Below are positions 1 through 9,086 of a DNA stretch of 64,000 nt, in pieces. Origin of the DNA: Pseudophaeobacter sp965641885. Lineage in GTDB: Bacteria > Pseudomonadota > Alphaproteobacteria > Rhodobacterales > Rhodobacteraceae. Each line of letters begins with the position of its first letter. The first letter of the stretch is position 1. The position numbers were made by a program, and so were the translations under genes. The notes beneath the pieces are model-generated. The model saw only the letters and a list, made by a program, of their open reading frames with translations, was not told the DNA's origin and did not search any database. The stretch spans positions 992,001 through 1,056,000 of the forward strand of contig OZ282574.1 in assembly GCA_965641885.1 (NCBI GenBank), in the 5' to 3' direction.

Positions 1-1745
1 TTGCGATGTCGGGGGGCTGGAACCCTTCGGTGCATCTGACCTGCCATCTCAATGGGCGGCCCACATGGCGGCGCGACTTGCTGGCCTTTGTGCCCCAGCC
101 CGACGCGGTGCCGGGGCTGCGCGCCGCAGGCGCCTGCAATGGCACGTTTTCGACCCATGGCGCGCTGAGCGAAGGCGCCGCTGCCGCAGCAGGGGCGCTT
201 GAGGCGCTTGGCCTTGCGCGCCATGGCGCACCACTGCCGCAGGCCGAAGACGCCCCCTACCGGATCGCGCCCCTCTGGGCGGTTCCGGGTAAGGGGCGGG
301 CCTGGCTTGATTTTCAGAACGATGTCACAGTCAAGGACGTGAGTCAGGCGGCGACTGAGAACTTCCGCTCGGTCGAGCATATGAAGCGCTACACCACTCA
401 GGGTATGGCAACCGATCAGGGCAAGAATTCTAACGTAGCGGCGCTGGCCGTGCTGGCGGATGTGACGGGCCGGTCGATTCCAGAAACGGGCACCACCACC
501 TTTCGCCCGCCCTTTGTTCCGGTTGCGATTGGCGCCTTGGGGGCAGGCGCGGCCGATCTGGGGTTCAAGCCACAACGCTTTCTCACCTCGCATGAGGTGG
601 CAGAGGAGCGCGGCGCCAGCCAGCTTGAGGTGGGGCTGTGGTATCGGGCAGCCTATTTTGCCAAACAAGGCGAGACCAGCTGGCGGCAATCCTGTGACCG
701 GGAGGTCATGTATGTGCGCAAGGCGGTTGGCGTCTGTGATGTCTCAACCCTGGGCAAGATCGACATACAGGGGGCGGATGCGGCCAAATTGCTGGATTTT
801 GTCTATAGCAATACCTTTAGCACCCTGAAACAGGGGCGGGTGCGCTATGGGTTGATGCTGCGCGAAGATGGCTTTGTTATGGATGACGGCACCACCGCGC
901 GGCTGGGTGAGAATCACTATGTGATGACCACGACCACGGCAGCCGCAGGCGAAGTCATGGCGCATCTGGAGTTCATCTTGCAGGTGCTGCACCCTGAGTG
1001 GGACGCGCGTGCGATTTCTGCCACCGAACACTGGGCGCAGTTTGCTGTGGCGGGCCCCAAATCGCGCGAGCTGCTGAACGGTTTGCTTGACCAGTCCATT
1101 GATGGCGAAAGCTGGCCCTTCATGGCCTGCGGCGAGGTCTCTGTGCTGGGCGTCAAGGGCCGGCTGTTCCGGATCTCCTTTTCCGGTGAAGAGGCCTATG
1201 AGCTGGCCCTGCCGGCCTGCTATGGCGACAGCCTGTTCCGCAGCCTGCTGGCCCGGGCCGAAGGTCTGGGTGGAGGCGCCTACGGAATGGAGGCGCTGAA
1301 TGTTCTCAGGATCGAAAAGGGCTTTATCACCCATGCCGAGATCAATGGCACGGTGACGGCGCATGATCTGGGAATGGCGGGGATGCTGTCGAAAAAGAAG
1401 GCCTTTATCGGTCAGGCCATGGCGGCGCGCCCCGGTCTGGTAGATCCGGATCGGATGCAGATGGTGGGGCTGAAACCCATTGGGGCGGTCAAGGAGTTGA
1501 GCGCCGGAGCGCATCTCTTTAGCCCCGAAGACCCGGTGGAGCGGATCTTTGATCAGGGCTATGTGACCTCGACCGGCTTCTCGCCCCTGATGGGGCATAT
1601 GATCGCGCTGGGCTTTCTGAAGCAGGGGGCAAGCCGGATCGGGGATGAAATCCGTCTGGTGGATCACATGCGCGGCCTTGATACGCTCTGCGAGGTGGTG
1701 GAACCGGTGTTTTTTGATCCAGAGGGAGAACGGACCCGTGGCTGA
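1..1745 (+). CDS. soxA: Sarcosine oxidase alpha subunit, 3' part (5' truncated by window)
   Basis: Heterotetrameric sarcosine oxidase oxidises N-methylglycine in the cytoplasm and passes the one-carbon unit to tetrahydrofolate. About 580 C-terminal residues are visible; family members are near 1000 aa, so the dinucleotide-binding N-terminal part lies outside the window. The reading frame is open from base 3, so the methionine at base 6 is internal. Visible parts are the central alpha-subunit domain (motif GMATDQGKNSN) and then a GcvT-like aminomethyltransferase fold (LTSHEVAEERGA, VGVCDVSTLGKIDIQG, YVMTTTTAAAGEV). The soxG start codon lies inside its last codons, so the two are translationally coupled; soxB and soxD presumably lie upstream. 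Confidence 0.95.
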   Translation, partial: AMSGGWNPSVHLTCHLNGRPTWRRDLLAFVPQPDAVPGLRAAGACNGTFSTHGALSEGAAAAAGALEALGLARHGAPLPQAEDAPYRIAPLWAVPGKGRAWLDFQNDVTVKDVSQAATENFRSVEHMKRYTTQGMATDQGKNSNVAALAVLADVTGRSIPETGTTTFRPPFVPVAIGALGAGAADLGFKPQRFLTSHEVAEERGASQLEVGLWYRAAYFAKQGETSWRQSCDREVMYVRKAVGVCDVSTLGKIDIQGADAAKLLDFVYSNTFSTLKQGRVRYGLMLREDGFVMDDGTTARLGENHYVMTTTTAAAGEVMAHLEFILQVLHPEWDARAISATEHWAQFAVAGPKSRELLNGLLDQSIDGESWPFMACGEVSVLGVKGRLFRISFSGEEAYELALPACYGDSLFRSLLARAEGLGGGAYGMEALNVLRIEKGFITHAEINGTVTAHDLGMAGMLSKKKAFIGQAMAARPGLVDPDRMQMVGLKPIGAVKELSAGAHLFSPEDPVERIFDQGYVTSTGFSPLMGHMIALGFLKQGASRIGDEIRLVDHMRGLDTLCEVVEPVFFDPEGERTRG

Positions 1746-2286
1746 ACTACTTGCAAAAACCGCCTGCGCTGGGTTGTTGCCGCTCACTGTTGGGGCGCTG
1801 TCTTTGACCGAAAGCACGCCTGTTGCCCTGACAACCCTGGCGCCCTATCGCGGCCAGGAGCAGGCCTTGTCAAAGGCTTTGATGGCGGCGCATGGGCTGG
1901 GATTTCCCGCTATCCATGCCTCAACCCACGGTAAGAAAGACGCGCGGGCCATCTGGTTTGGCCGTGATCTGGCGCTTCTGATTGGGCCTGAGCCGGATCC
2001 GCGGCTGGCACAGCATGCAGCCCTAAGCGATCAAAGCCAGGGCTGGGCCGTGGTGGAGCTGGCGGGCGCGGGGGCGGCAGAGGTGCTGGCGCGGCTGTGC
2101 CCTGTGGATTTGCGCGTATCCGCCTTTCCGGTCGGCGCATCTCTGCGCACCGAGGCCAAACACATGATGGCCTCGATCAGTCGGCTTGGCGAAGATCGCT
2201 TTCAGATCATGGTGTTCCGTTCCATGGCGCGGACTTTGATCCACGATCTTAAAACAGCGATGGAAGCCGGGGCGGCGCGGGGGTAA
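1738..2286 (+). CDS. soxG: Sarcosine oxidase gamma subunit
   Basis: This is the small gamma subunit of heterotetrameric sarcosine oxidase, 182 aa, ending the sox operon. I chose the GTG at 1738 because it overlaps the soxA stop by 8 bp, follows a GAGGGAGAA ribosome-binding site, and gives the usual N-terminus VAELLAKTAC. The open frame extends further upstream, but that part is only another frame of soxA. The protein has the weak GcvT-like character of gamma subunits (LGEDRFQIMVFRSMARTLIHDL near the C-terminus). It is followed by a 36-bp gap and a gene of unrelated type. Confidence 0.9.
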   Translation: MAELLAKTACAGLLPLTVGALSLTESTPVALTTLAPYRGQEQALSKALMAAHGLGFPAIHASTHGKKDARAIWFGRDLALLIGPEPDPRLAQHAALSDQSQGWAVVELAGAGAAEVLARLCPVDLRVSAFPVGASLRTEAKHMMASISRLGEDRFQIMVFRSMARTLIHDLKTAMEAGAARG

Positions 2287-2322
2287 TCTGCCTGGATCAT
2301 CAACTGATTCCGGGAGCGATCC

Positions 2323-2661
2323 ATGATCCGCATCACCCTCGTGGCGGCCCTTTTGGCTGTACCTGCCTATGCAGCTGAAAGAAAAGAAGAAAGCTGCAAA
2401 TACCAGGGCCAGGTCATGGCTGCTGTGCAGGCGGCTCGTCTTGACCGCGTGGCCCAGGCAGATGTGGAGCAGGTCATTCTCGACAGTGAACCTGCGTGGC
2501 CGGAGAAATATTCCAAGGCCATTCCCCAGCTGTCGGCGCATATCTATGCCATGAAGCGGCGCGATCTGAAGGCCACTGACTTTGGCCCGCTGCTTGAGCA
2601 GCAATGCCTGGAAAACTGGGAGCAGATCCAGGCCATGCAAAAACAGCTGAAATCGAACTAG
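2323..2661 (+). CDS. Small secreted protein of unknown function
   Basis: A 112-residue protein with a short N-terminal signal peptide (hydrophobic core ITLVAALLAVPAYA, likely cleavage after AYA). The mature part is polar and helical-looking, with two cysteines (in ESCKYQG and QQCLENW) that could form a disulfide in the periplasm. I do not recognise a family. A GGGAGCG ribosome-binding site precedes the ATG. Its stop codon directly abuts the dnaG start codon, so dnaG may be partly translated by coupling from it. The position between soxG and dnaG says nothing clear about function. Confidence 0.75.
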   Translation: MIRITLVAALLAVPAYAAERKEESCKYQGQVMAAVQAARLDRVAQADVEQVILDSEPAWPEKYSKAIPQLSAHIYAMKRRDLKATDFGPLLEQQCLENWEQIQAMQKQLKSN

Positions 2662-4677
2662 ATGTCTTTAACGCCCGGATTCATGGATGAATTGCGCAGC
2701 CGTATCAGCATTTCAGATGTTGTCGGCCGCAAAGTCATGTGGGATCAGCGAAAATCCAATATGGGCAAGGGCGACCTCTGGGCGCCTTGTCCCTTTCACC
2801 ATGAAAAAAGTGCGTCATTTCATGTGGATGACCGCAAAGGCTATTATTATTGCTTTGGCTGTCAGGCCAAGGGCGATGCGCTGAAATTCATCCAGGAGAC
2901 CGAAAACGTCGGCTTTATGGAGGCGGTTGAGATCCTTGCCAGAGAGGCCGGGATGGAGATGCCCGCGCGCGACCCCAAGGCGCAACAAAAACAAGACCGT
3001 CGCAGCCTTTTGATCGAGGTGATGGAGCAGGCGGTGCAGTTCTTCCGTTTGCAGCTCAAGACCAATACTGCCGGGCCTGCGCGCGCCTATCTGCAGCGGC
3101 GCGGGCTGACACCGCCTGCGCTGGATCGTTGGGAGATCGGTTTTGCCCCGGATGGCTGGCAGTATCTGTGGGACCATCTGCGCGGCAAAAGCGTGCCCGA
3201 AGATCTGATCATGGCGGCAGGGCTGGCCAAGCCCTCGACCAAGGGCGGCAGGTCCTATGATACTTTTCGCAACCGGATCATGTTTCCAATCCGCGATGCG
3301 CGGGGCCGGGCGATTGCTTTTGGCGGCCGCGCGATGGATCCCAATGACAACGCCAAATATCTGAACTCACCTGAGACCGAATTGTTCGACAAGGGCCGCA
3401 GCCTCTACAACCACGCGCCTGCCCGCGCGGCTGCCGGGCGCGGCACGCCTTTGGTCGTGGCCGAGGGCTATATGGATGTGATCGCGCTGTCCGAGGGCGG
3501 CTTTGTGTCTTCGGTGGCGCCCCTGGGCACGGCCGTGACGGAAAACCAGCTGCAGATGATGTGGCGCATGGCGGATGAGCCGATCATTGCGCTGGACGGC
3601 GACAAGGCCGGCATCAACGCGGCGATGCGATTGATTGATTTGGCACTGCCGCTGCTGCAGGCGGGAAAATCCCTGCGTTTTGCCATTATGCCCGACGGGC
3701 AAGATCCCGATGATCTGATCAAGAGCCAGGGACCACAGGCGGTGCAGGCGGTGCTGGATCAGGCGATGCCCATGGTGAAACTGCTGTGGCAACGCGAAAC
3801 CGAGGGCCGCGTCTTTGACAGCCCCGAGCGTAAGGCGTCGCTGGATAAGGCGCTGCGGGAAAAGATCAAACTGATCCGGGACCCGTCGATCCGCAAACAC
3901 TATGGCGACGACATTCAGGACCTGCGCTGGACCCTGTTTCGCGGCAATCGCCCCGAGGGTAGCGCGCGTGACTTTCAGCCGGGAAACTTTGCTGACGAGG
4001 GCTGGAAGGGCGGCCGCAAGGGCGGCTTTGGCGATGGCTCGCGTAAGCCCTGGAAGGGACAAAAGGTGGCGCCCGCGCCAATGGCAAGCACGCGCAGCTC
4101 GGTTGTGGCGGCGGCAGATGATGCGGGCCTGGTGCGGGTGCGCCAGGCTGTGGTGCTGGCTGTGGCGATCTCAACCCCTGAGGTGATTGGCGAATTCGAG
4201 AGCAACCTGGAGCGTATGCATTGTGCCGACCCAGACCTGGGGCGCCTGCGCGACCAGGTGTTGCGCTATGGCATCGATGCACCACTGGGTCTGAAAGACC
4301 GGATCCTGGAAAACCTTGGTCCCCAGGCTCTTGAAAACCTGATGGGCCTTCGCCATGTGGCAATCATCCCCTGCCTGCGCAGATCCGATGACACCGAAGC
4401 CGCGCGCCTCACTCTGGCGGAAGAATTTGCCAAACTCGAAGCTTTGCTGGGGTTGGATGCAGAACTGGCTGAGGCAACAGAGGACCTGACAGGGTTGGCG
4501 GATGAGGCTTTGACCTGGCGCCTGAAACAGGCCGCAGAAGCGCGCAATCGGGCCGTACGCAGTGAAAATGACGACAAGGCGAACTATGATGTGGGTGAGA
4601 ATGGCGCGCGCCTCGATCGCGAGGAACGCGACGCTTTTGGAGCCCTTTTGGACAAGATTGGTTTCTCTCAAAAGTGA
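2662..4677 (+). CDS. dnaG: DNA primase
   Basis: Synthesises RNA primers at the replication fork, working with the DnaB helicase. The 671-residue protein has all expected parts: a CHC2 zinc finger near residues 43-67 (C43, H46, C64, C67), the catalytic core (KYLNSPETELFDKG), a Toprim domain with the acidic residues of AEGYMDV and ALDGDKAG, and a divergent C-terminal helicase-binding region. A glycine- and basic-rich linker (about 435-475) separates core and tail. The ATG directly follows the stop of the upstream small gene, without a strong ribosome-binding site of its own. The pairing dnaG-rpoD is the ancestral macromolecular synthesis arrangement; rpsU is absent here. Confidence 0.98.
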   Translation: MSLTPGFMDELRSRISISDVVGRKVMWDQRKSNMGKGDLWAPCPFHHEKSASFHVDDRKGYYYCFGCQAKGDALKFIQETENVGFMEAVEILAREAGMEMPARDPKAQQKQDRRSLLIEVMEQAVQFFRLQLKTNTAGPARAYLQRRGLTPPALDRWEIGFAPDGWQYLWDHLRGKSVPEDLIMAAGLAKPSTKGGRSYDTFRNRIMFPIRDARGRAIAFGGRAMDPNDNAKYLNSPETELFDKGRSLYNHAPARAAAGRGTPLVVAEGYMDVIALSEGGFVSSVAPLGTAVTENQLQMMWRMADEPIIALDGDKAGINAAMRLIDLALPLLQAGKSLRFAIMPDGQDPDDLIKSQGPQAVQAVLDQAMPMVKLLWQRETEGRVFDSPERKASLDKALREKIKLIRDPSIRKHYGDDIQDLRWTLFRGNRPEGSARDFQPGNFADEGWKGGRKGGFGDGSRKPWKGQKVAPAPMASTRSSVVAAADDAGLVRVRQAVVLAVAISTPEVIGEFESNLERMHCADPDLGRLRDQVLRYGIDAPLGLKDRILENLGPQALENLMGLRHVAIIPCLRRSDDTEAARLTLAEEFAKLEALLGLDAELAEATEDLTGLADEALTWRLKQAAEARNRAVRSENDDKANYDVGENGARLDREERDAFGALLDKIGFSQK

Positions 4678-4804
4678 TTCGTGGGGCCCACGAGTCGTTT
4701 TGGTAAGGAAGTGCCAAAGAAAAAACGCTAAACCGGGTGACGAATCACACGATTGCGCTAATGATTCGCTGATCCGAATCGCCCAGCCTCTCAGGGAGCA
4801 TTGA

Positions 4805-6796
4805 ATGGCCGCCAAAGATAATGATGACCGTAAGCCTGACAATCAGGACGCTGAAATCTCGCTGGACATGAGCCAGGCTGCAGTCAAGAAGATGATCGCT
4901 GAAGCCCGTGAGAAGGGCTATATCACCTATGATCAGCTCAATCAGGTGCTGCCGCCGGATCAGGTTAGCTCGGAACAGATTGAAGATGTGATGTCGATGC
5001 TGTCCGAGATGGGCATCAATATTATTGAAGATGAGGAAGTCGAAGAGGAAGAGCAAAAGGGCTCGACTGAACTGGTTTCCGCAGACAGCCCGCGCGAAGT
5101 CGCGGTTGCTGGCGCCGCCGCCGAGAAGCTGGATCGCACCGATGACCCTGTGCGCATGTATCTGCGCGAAATGGGCACGGTTGAGCTGTTGAGCCGTGAA
5201 GGCGAGATCGCCATTGCCAAGCGCATTGAGGCTGGCCGCAACACGATGATTGCCGGGCTTTGTGAAAGCCCGCTGACCTTTCAGGCGATCACCATCTGGC
5301 ACGACGAACTTCTGTCCGAAGACATTTTGCTGCGCGATGTGATCGATCTTGAGGCGACCTTTGGCAATCAGCTGGATGAAGATGGCGAATCTGCCGTGCC
5401 GGTGGTGCCTGTGGTGCCGGGGGCCGCACCTGTGGCCGAAGCCGCCAAGGAAGAAAGCCCCGAGCTGGACGCCGACGGCAACCCGATTGCTTCGGACGAT
5501 GATGATGACGAAGACGAGCAGGCCAATATGTCGCTCGCGGCGATGGAAGCGGCCCTGAAGGACCGCGTCCTGACCGAGCTGGAACGGATTTCGACCGATT
5601 TTGCCCAGCTCTCTGAGATGCAGGACAGCCGGATTTCGGCCACTCTGAACGAAGATGGCTCTTTCAGCACAAAAGACGAGGCGACCTATCAGGCGCTGCG
5701 CTCGGAAATTGTTGAACTGGTGAACGGCCTTCACCTGCATAACAACCGGATCGACGCGCTGATCGACCAGCTTTATGGCATCAACCGCCGCGTCATGCAG
5801 ATTGACAGCTCGATGGTAAAGCTGGCCGACCAGGCCCGTATCAACCGCCGCGAATTTGTCGACGCCTACCGTGGCCGTGAGCTTGACCCCAACTGGCTGT
5901 CCGACATGGGCGAAAAGCCCGGTCGTGGCTGGCAGATGTTCATTGAGCGCTCTACCGATAAGGTCGAAGAGCTGCGCGCCGATATGGCCCAGGTCGGCCA
6001 ATACGTCGGTCTCGATATCTCTGAATTCCGCCGTATCGTGCAGCAGGTTCAGAAAGGCGAGAAAGAGGCGCGTCAGGCGAAAAAGGAAATGGTCGAGGCC
6101 AACCTGCGTCTGGTGATCTCGATTGCCAAGAAATACACCAACCGTGGTCTGCAGTTCCTTGATCTTATCCAGGAAGGCAACATCGGTCTGATGAAAGCGG
6201 TCGATAAGTTCGAATACCGCCGTGGCTATAAATTCTCGACCTATGCCACCTGGTGGATTCGTCAGGCCATCACACGCTCGATTGCCGATCAGGCCCGCAC
6301 CATCCGGATCCCGGTCCATATGATCGAGACCATCAACAAGCTGGTCCGCACTGGCCGTCAGATGCTGCACGAGATTGGCCGCGAGCCAACCCCGGAAGAG
6401 CTGGCCGAAAAGCTGCAGATGCCGCTTGAGAAGGTCCGAAAGGTGATGAAAATCGCCAAGGAGCCGATCTCTCTGGAAACCCCGATTGGCGATGAAGAAG
6501 ACAGCCAGCTGGGCGATTTCATCGAGGACAAGAATGCCGTGCTGCCTTTGGATAGCGCCATTCAGGAAAACCTCAAAGAAACCACCACCCGGGTTCTGGC
6601 CTCGCTGACACCGCGCGAAGAGCGGGTTTTGCGGATGCGTTTTGGCATTGGTATGAACACCGACCACACGCTCGAAGAGGTCGGCCAGCAGTTCAGCGTG
6701 ACGCGCGAACGGATCCGCCAGATCGAAGCCAAAGCGCTGAGGAAGTTGAAACACCCCAGCCGAAGCCGCAAGCTGCGCAGCTTCCTCGATCAATAA
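4805..6796 (+). CDS. rpoD: Primary sigma factor RpoD (sigma-70)
   Basis: Housekeeping sigma factor, 663 aa. Region 1.1 is at the N-terminus; region 1.2 contains DPVRMYLREMGTVELLSREG; a long acidic non-conserved insert carries a poly-Asp stretch around residues 235-242. Regions 2.1-2.4 contain the core-binding and -10 recognition segment (YKFSTYATWWIRQAITR), and region 4.2 carries the -35 helix-turn-helix (TLEEVGQQFSVTRERIRQIE). A CAGGGAGC ribosome-binding site precedes the ATG. A 127-bp gap separates it from dnaG, enough for its own promoter. It ends at a strong intrinsic terminator. Confidence 0.99.
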   Translation: MAAKDNDDRKPDNQDAEISLDMSQAAVKKMIAEAREKGYITYDQLNQVLPPDQVSSEQIEDVMSMLSEMGINIIEDEEVEEEEQKGSTELVSADSPREVAVAGAAAEKLDRTDDPVRMYLREMGTVELLSREGEIAIAKRIEAGRNTMIAGLCESPLTFQAITIWHDELLSEDILLRDVIDLEATFGNQLDEDGESAVPVVPVVPGAAPVAEAAKEESPELDADGNPIASDDDDDEDEQANMSLAAMEAALKDRVLTELERISTDFAQLSEMQDSRISATLNEDGSFSTKDEATYQALRSEIVELVNGLHLHNNRIDALIDQLYGINRRVMQIDSSMVKLADQARINRREFVDAYRGRELDPNWLSDMGEKPGRGWQMFIERSTDKVEELRADMAQVGQYVGLDISEFRRIVQQVQKGEKEARQAKKEMVEANLRLVISIAKKYTNRGLQFLDLIQEGNIGLMKAVDKFEYRRGYKFSTYATWWIRQAITRSIADQARTIRIPVHMIETINKLVRTGRQMLHEIGREPTPEELAEKLQMPLEKVRKVMKIAKEPISLETPIGDEEDSQLGDFIEDKNAVLPLDSAIQENLKETTTRVLASLTPREERVLRMRFGIGMNTDHTLEEVGQQFSVTRERIRQIEAKALRKLKHPSRSRKLRSFLDQ

Positions 6797-6802
6797 AGAA
6801 TC

Positions 6803-6830
6803 GGGCGTCCTTAGGGGCGCCCTTTTTTTT
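6803..6830 (+). terminator. Intrinsic terminator after rpoD
   Basis: An 8-bp stem (GGGCGTCC with GGGCGCCC, one T-G wobble) with loop TTAG is followed at once by eight T residues. It starts six bases after the rpoD stop codon and probably ends the dnaG-rpoD transcript. Confidence 0.93.
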
Positions 6831-6876
6831 GGGGAGCAGGGCGGCCTATGCTGGCCCGTCGGTTTAGGGTGTGGAT

Positions 6877-7317
6877 ATGGCAATGCGGCAGGCTGGCGAT
6901 CTCATCGTGTTTGATGGCGAATGCGTGCTGTGCTCGCATTTCTTCCATTTCATGCTGCGCCATGACACGGAACACCGCTTTTCGTTTGCCACCGCACAGT
7001 CAGAACTCGGGCAGAGGCTCTATCGCGAATTAGGCCTGTCGACGGATGATTTTGAAACCAAGCTGGTCATCGTTAATGGCCAGACCTTTCAGCGTTTGGA
7101 TGGCTTTGCCGCCGCGATGCGGGCTTTGCCCGGTGCTTGGCGGATCCTTGGGCTGTGCCGTTTTTTGCCCGGTTTTGTGAAAGACCCGCTGTATCTGGCC
7201 GTTGCCCGCAACCGCTATCGCATCTTTGGCCGGGCCAAGACCTGCATGGTGCCGGGGCCTGAGGTGCAGGCGCGGTTTTTGGACTGGAAGCCCGTTCCAA
7301 GGACAAGTTCGCGTTAA
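6877..7317 (+). CDS. DUF393 (thiol-disulfide oxidoreductase-like) protein
   Basis: A 146-residue protein of the DUF393 family (predicted thioredoxin-like oxidoreductases with a DxxCxxC motif). Seen here is DGECVLC at about residues 13-19, followed by HFFHFMLRHD and then FATAQSELG, typical of the family. Of the GTG at 6871 and ATGs at 6877 and 6883, I chose 6877 because AGGG lies seven bases upstream. It directly follows the rpoD terminator and so needs its own promoter. Its substrate is unknown. Its stop codon is part of the CtrA-like site described at 7314. Confidence 0.85.
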   Translation: MAMRQAGDLIVFDGECVLCSHFFHFMLRHDTEHRFSFATAQSELGQRLYRELGLSTDDFETKLVIVNGQTFQRLDGFAAAMRALPGAWRILGLCRFLPGFVKDPLYLAVARNRYRIFGRAKTCMVPGPEVQARFLDWKPVPRTSSR

Positions 7318-7329
7318 CTATTCTTTAAC
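7314..7329. promoter_or_regulatory. Candidate CtrA binding site (TTAA-N7-TTAAC)
   Basis: TTAA at 7314-7317 and TTAAC at 7325-7329 are separated by exactly seven bases, the full consensus of the alphaproteobacterial cell-cycle and motility regulator CtrA. It lies about 90 bp upstream of the ATG at 7418, a usual distance. At about 60% G+C, such a match is expected roughly 0.2 times per 64 kb, so it is suggestive but not proof. Confidence 0.5.
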
Positions 7330-7417
7330 TACTGTCTTGCTGGCCGCGCCCATTCCCCCCTACGATGCAGATAGCCGCTGGGCCGCTCTTGAACACCAAC
7401 CGCCTTTTGGGGGACCG

Positions 7418-7726
7418 ATGTCTACAAATCAGAACCTGACCACGGCGCTGACTGCACTGGAAGAACACCTTAAAACCTTGCAAGCTCTGACTGACGCCAA
7501 TGAATTCATGGTGACGGCCCTGAAGGAACAGGGCGATGCCCTGAAACAGATGGAGGCAGAGCCTGCGCGTGAGCTGTTGCGCGGACAGGCCCGGGCGCGG
7601 TTCAGCCCGGATCAGGGTGACGCGCCAGATGCCGCAGTATTGAACGTTTTAGAGCAAAGCCTTGGCAAGGGCCTGGGAGCTCAGATTATTCCCTTTCCCG
7701 GCGGCGCTGTAAAAGAGAATAGCTAA
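7418..7726 (+). CDS. Small hypothetical protein with N-terminal coiled coil
   Basis: A 102-residue soluble protein. Residues about 5-55 form a long amphipathic helix with heptad-like spacing (LTTALTALEEHLKTLQALTD, then further leucines). This is followed by an arginine-rich segment and a hydrophobic-glycine C-terminus containing IIPFPGG. I do not recognise a family. The ATG at 7418 was chosen because the upstream part of the frame has no protein character and overlaps the previous gene. The candidate CtrA site about 90 bp upstream hints at control with motility, gene-transfer-agent or cell-cycle genes. The chaperone-like helix would suit a FlgN-type role, but that is only a guess. Confidence 0.65.
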   Translation: MSTNQNLTTALTALEEHLKTLQALTDANEFMVTALKEQGDALKQMEAEPARELLRGQARARFSPDQGDAPDAAVLNVLEQSLGKGLGAQIIPFPGGAVKENS

Positions 7727-7988
7727 GCCATAGATCCAATAGACCGATGAGTGAGGGTGCCAGGCTGGCCCGTTGAGCTGGAATTGGGCAGGGCATTTGG
7801 CGCCGGGTATCATATGCTCCCCGGTATGCCCTTGTCGCCCGGTCCTCTGGTATCCTCTCTGGTCGGGCATGCGCCTGAGCGCTCTTCTTGGCTGCCCTCA
7901 GGGCAGAGGTGCGGCCATCTTTTAGCGCCTCCCCTTGGAACCCAGTCATAGTTTTCCTATGTAGGTTCGATACAAGGGAAAGCACTTT

Positions 7989-8399
7989 ATGAAAAATACA
8001 CTCATTGCATTTGGCCTGACTGCGACACTGATGGCCCCCCTCAGCGCCGAGGCCTTTACCACGGCGCGCGGTGTGCGGGTCAATCCGGTTGATGATCTGA
8101 TTTTTGAGGTCATCCCCAAAAGCTCTGGTTCATATGGTGACTTTTGGTGTGGCGCATCGGAATACGCCCGCCGGGTCAAAGGCGCGTCCTGGACCGATCG
8201 CATCTATGTGGTGCAGGGGCGCAGCACCAGTGTCACCACCGGGCGACGCTCTGCTGTTCAGTACACTCTTTCGCCGGCCGAAGTTGGTGTGGCTCCGCCG
8301 CCGCAGGGGTGGTTGGCGCTGGGGATCAAGGCCGGCGACAGCATGTCGGTGCAACAAGCCAATACCTATTGCATGCAAACCCCAATTGCGCGCAATTGA
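7989..8399 (+). CDS. Small secreted protein, first of three tandem paralogs
   Basis: A 136-residue protein with a clear Sec signal peptide (MKNTLIAFGLTATLMAPLSA, cleavage after AEA). The mature region shares a pattern with the genes at 8673 and 9195: VNPVDDLIFEVIP, a FWC element about 25 residues later, EYARR, IYVVQG, RRSAVQYTL, and a C-terminal TYC. The two conserved cysteines could form one disulfide in the periplasm. I do not recognise a named domain. A 262-bp gene-free leader precedes it. No adhesin, lipobox or transmembrane segment is visible. It may be a conserved roseobacter family of unknown role. Confidence 0.8.
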   Translation: MKNTLIAFGLTATLMAPLSAEAFTTARGVRVNPVDDLIFEVIPKSSGSYGDFWCGASEYARRVKGASWTDRIYVVQGRSTSVTTGRRSAVQYTLSPAEVGVAPPPQGWLALGIKAGDSMSVQQANTYCMQTPIARN

Positions 8400-8458
8400 T
8401 CAAGGCTGAGCCTATTCTGGTGAGGCTGAAACAGCAGTGCACTGCGAGCCAGCGCCAC

Positions 8459-8494
8459 GGACAGGATTGCGGACAGGATTGCGGACAGGATTGC
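8459..8494. repeat. Perfect 12-bp tandem repeat, three copies
   Basis: The unit GGACAGGATTGC occurs at 8459-8470, 8471-8482 and 8483-8494 without mismatch, in the 273-bp gap between the first and second paralog genes. It is one of several short tandem arrays at gene borders in this window. Confidence 0.95.
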
Positions 8495-8672
8495 GCTTTG
8501 CTCTTCCGGGCCAATGCCGTCTGGCAGGCCAGACAAAACAACAGAAGCTGGCCGACTGCTGCCACCTCACAGTTACGTGTCGCACATAACCGTTACTGGA
8601 GCTGTGCCTGAGAGTGTATATCCTGCAAGCGCTGGCACGATGCCGCACCAATTTTGTATGAGTGAGGGTATT

Positions 8673-9086
8673 ATGAAAAAACTATCTTTGGCAGTCTTCG
8701 CGTTCAGCGTCTCAGGCCTTGTCTTTGCCGGGCCAGTTTCGGCCTTTACCTCACGGGATGGCGCCCGCGTGAACCCGGTTTCTGATGCGGTTTTTGAGGT
8801 GGTCCCGCGGGGCGGCGGGCTGGGTCGTAATTTCTGGTGTTCCGCTGGGGACTATGCCCATAGGGCGCTAAAGGCCCCCTGGCAGGCACAGCTCTATATC
8901 TTTCGGGACCGTGGGCCCAGCGAGACGACAAACAGGCGTTCTGCGGTGCAGTTCACCCTTCAGTCCAGCCTTGCCGGATCCCCTGCTGCAAACAGCTATG
9001 GCAGCGTCAACTCACTGGCGCGGGGCGATAATATGCGGGTGCGCGATGCGTTCAACTTCTGCAATCAATTGCCTGCGGGCTTTTGA
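8673..9086 (+). CDS. Small secreted protein, second of three tandem paralogs
   Basis: A 137-residue protein with a signal peptide (MKKLSLAVFAFSVSGLVFAG, cleavage near VSA). The mature part aligns with the 7989 product: ARVNPVSDAVFEVVP, NFWCSAGDYA, LYIF, RRSAVQFTL, and C-terminal FNFC. The ATG at 8673 follows a GAGTGAGGG ribosome-binding site; the open frame runs further upstream but without protein character. Compared with the first copy, the segment before the last cysteine differs most. The 273 bp upstream hold the 12-bp repeat and could hold a promoter. Confidence 0.8.
   Translation: MKKLSLAVFAFSVSGLVFAGPVSAFTSRDGARVNPVSDAVFEVVPRGGGLGRNFWCSAGDYAHRALKAPWQAQLYIFRDRGPSETTNRRSAVQFTLQSSLAGSPAANSYGSVNSLARGDNMRVRDAFNFCNQLPAGF

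Noticed and set aside
744..1817. 357-codon open frame antisense to soxA
   Set aside because: Shadow of soxA codon use; no ribosome-binding site or protein-like composition, and soxA is clearly the coding strand.
4745..6883. 712-codon open frame antisense to rpoD
   Set aside because: It is the exact antisense of an essential, fully conserved gene. Its composition (many H, G, R, F and repeated hydrophilic runs) is the usual shadow of high-G+C codons on the other strand.
8326..8565. Minus-strand 79-codon frame with a signal-peptide-like start and SCPQ repeats
   Set aside because: The SCPQ repeat is the 12-bp DNA repeat read backwards, and the frame overlaps the end of a good plus-strand gene. 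No further support.
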